This document shows positions 13,126 to 13,436 of a stretch of 13,436 bases of DNA, one piece after another. The stretch comes from Chromatiales bacterium (GTDB taxonomy: Bacteria; Pseudomonadota; Gammaproteobacteria; Thiohalospirales; Thiohalospiraceae). Where the stretch lies: the NCBI GenBank assembly GCA_026984715.1, contig JALSRO010000229.1:1-13436 (forward strand), in the 5' to 3' direction. Under the pieces are notes generated by a model that had not been told where the DNA came from, did no database searches, and saw only the letters and a list, made by a program, of their open reading frames with translations. The number at the start of each line of letters is the position of its first letter. Position 1 is the stretch's first letter. A program made the translations under genes and the position numbers.

Positions 13126-13436
13126 ATGATTCTATCCAAAAGAGATCTTGTTGTTGCACTCGATATCATTCACCAATGCCTGAATGTCTCCACCCGGGAG
13201 GATATTGAGGCGATTTTTGAACTGCTCAAGGAGCATACCGGTATAGCGGGTCTTTTGGTTGGGCGGGGTGTGAGCGGCTCCAACGGTCCTATCGGCAACC
13301 CGGAAGTTCTGTTCCTTGGCATACCTGGAGAGTGGCGGGACCTCTATCTGGAGCGCCGTTACATGCATGTGGATCCGGTGGTGAAGCTTGCCTTCGAGCG
13401 CAGCTCCACTGTGCGTTGGTCCGACTCATTCTCCTG
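13126..13436 (+). CDS. LuxR-family regulator, autoinducer-binding domain (partial, cut by window end)
   Basis: The first 103 residues of a quorum-sensing type receptor. The autoinducer-binding pattern is clear: W70, Y74, Y79, D83, P84 and W98 in W...Y....Y...DP.............W, matching the conserved Trp, Tyr, Asp and Trp residues that hold acyl-homoserine lactones in TraR and LasR. The ATG at 13126 has AAGGGGAG upstream. The C-terminal helix-turn-helix lies outside the window. No luxI synthase is visible in the window, so this may be an orphan (solo) receptor or have a partner further right. The AT-rich palindrome and tandem repeats upstream suggest specific regulation. Confidence 0.8.
   Translation, partial: MILSKRDLVVALDIIHQCLNVSTREDIEAIFELLKEHTGIAGLLVGRGVSGSNGPIGNPEVLFLGIPGEWRDLYLERRYMHVDPVVKLAFERSSTVRWSDSFS

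Noticed and set aside
1..13436. CRISPR array, tRNA or rRNA genes
   Set aside because: No regularly spaced repeats, no cloverleaf with a T-loop motif and no ribosomal RNA signature were found on reading either strand.

Overview
The window reads as a chromosomal segment of a proteobacterium, most likely a gammaproteobacterium. The basis is indirect: moderately high G+C, densely packed genes with clear AGGAG-type ribosome binding sites, a NfsB-like nitroreductase, an acyl-homoserine-lactone-type LuxR receptor and a cofactor-dependent GpmA. The species cannot be named from the sequence alone.

Layout. (1) Positions 1-280 hold at most the last codons of an upstream gene, a strong inverted repeat and a terminator-like hairpin. 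(2) A nitroreductase-family gene (minus, 946-281) diverges from a gene for an exported protein built from six BON domains (plus, 1141-2655). (3) After a 339-bp leader region with several hairpins comes a six-gene plus-strand cluster (2995-8563). It encodes a PilZ protein, a small HMA-like protein without the metal-binding cysteines, a HdeD/DUF308 membrane protein, enolase, 2,3-bisphosphoglycerate-dependent phosphoglycerate mutase and a P3A-type H+-ATPase. The last four genes are linked by three 4-base stop/start overlaps (GTGA, ATGA, ATGA), so they are very probably one translationally coupled operon. (4) After a 478-bp gap, a second, longer P3A-type ATPase (9042-11801) ends with its stop codon directly against that of a convergent FMN split-barrel (PNPOx-like) gene (12332-11802). 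(5) A gene-poor stretch of about 790 bp contains a 196-bp MITE-like unit with 30-bp inverted ends and an AT-rich control region with an 18-bp perfect palindrome. (6) The window ends inside a LuxR-family receptor gene (from 13126).

Working together. Two proton-pumping P-type ATPases, a HdeD-type membrane protein (a family known for acid resistance), an OsmY-like BON-repeat exported protein and two FMN-type oxidoreductase-like proteins suggest a pH/envelope-stress and energy island. The fusion of the two lower-glycolysis steps 3-phosphoglycerate to 2-phosphoglycerate to phosphoenolpyruvate into the same operon as a proton pump is the most striking arrangement. The PilZ protein at its head suggests, but does not prove, a c-di-GMP input.

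The most unusual single signal is inside the second ATPase. It appears to carry a contiguous, diverged tandem duplication of the C-terminal half of its phosphorylation domain (10821-10988 and 10989-11150). The second copy has lost the catalytic TGDGVND motif. A separate extra segment of about 52 residues lies earlier in the same cytoplasmic region.
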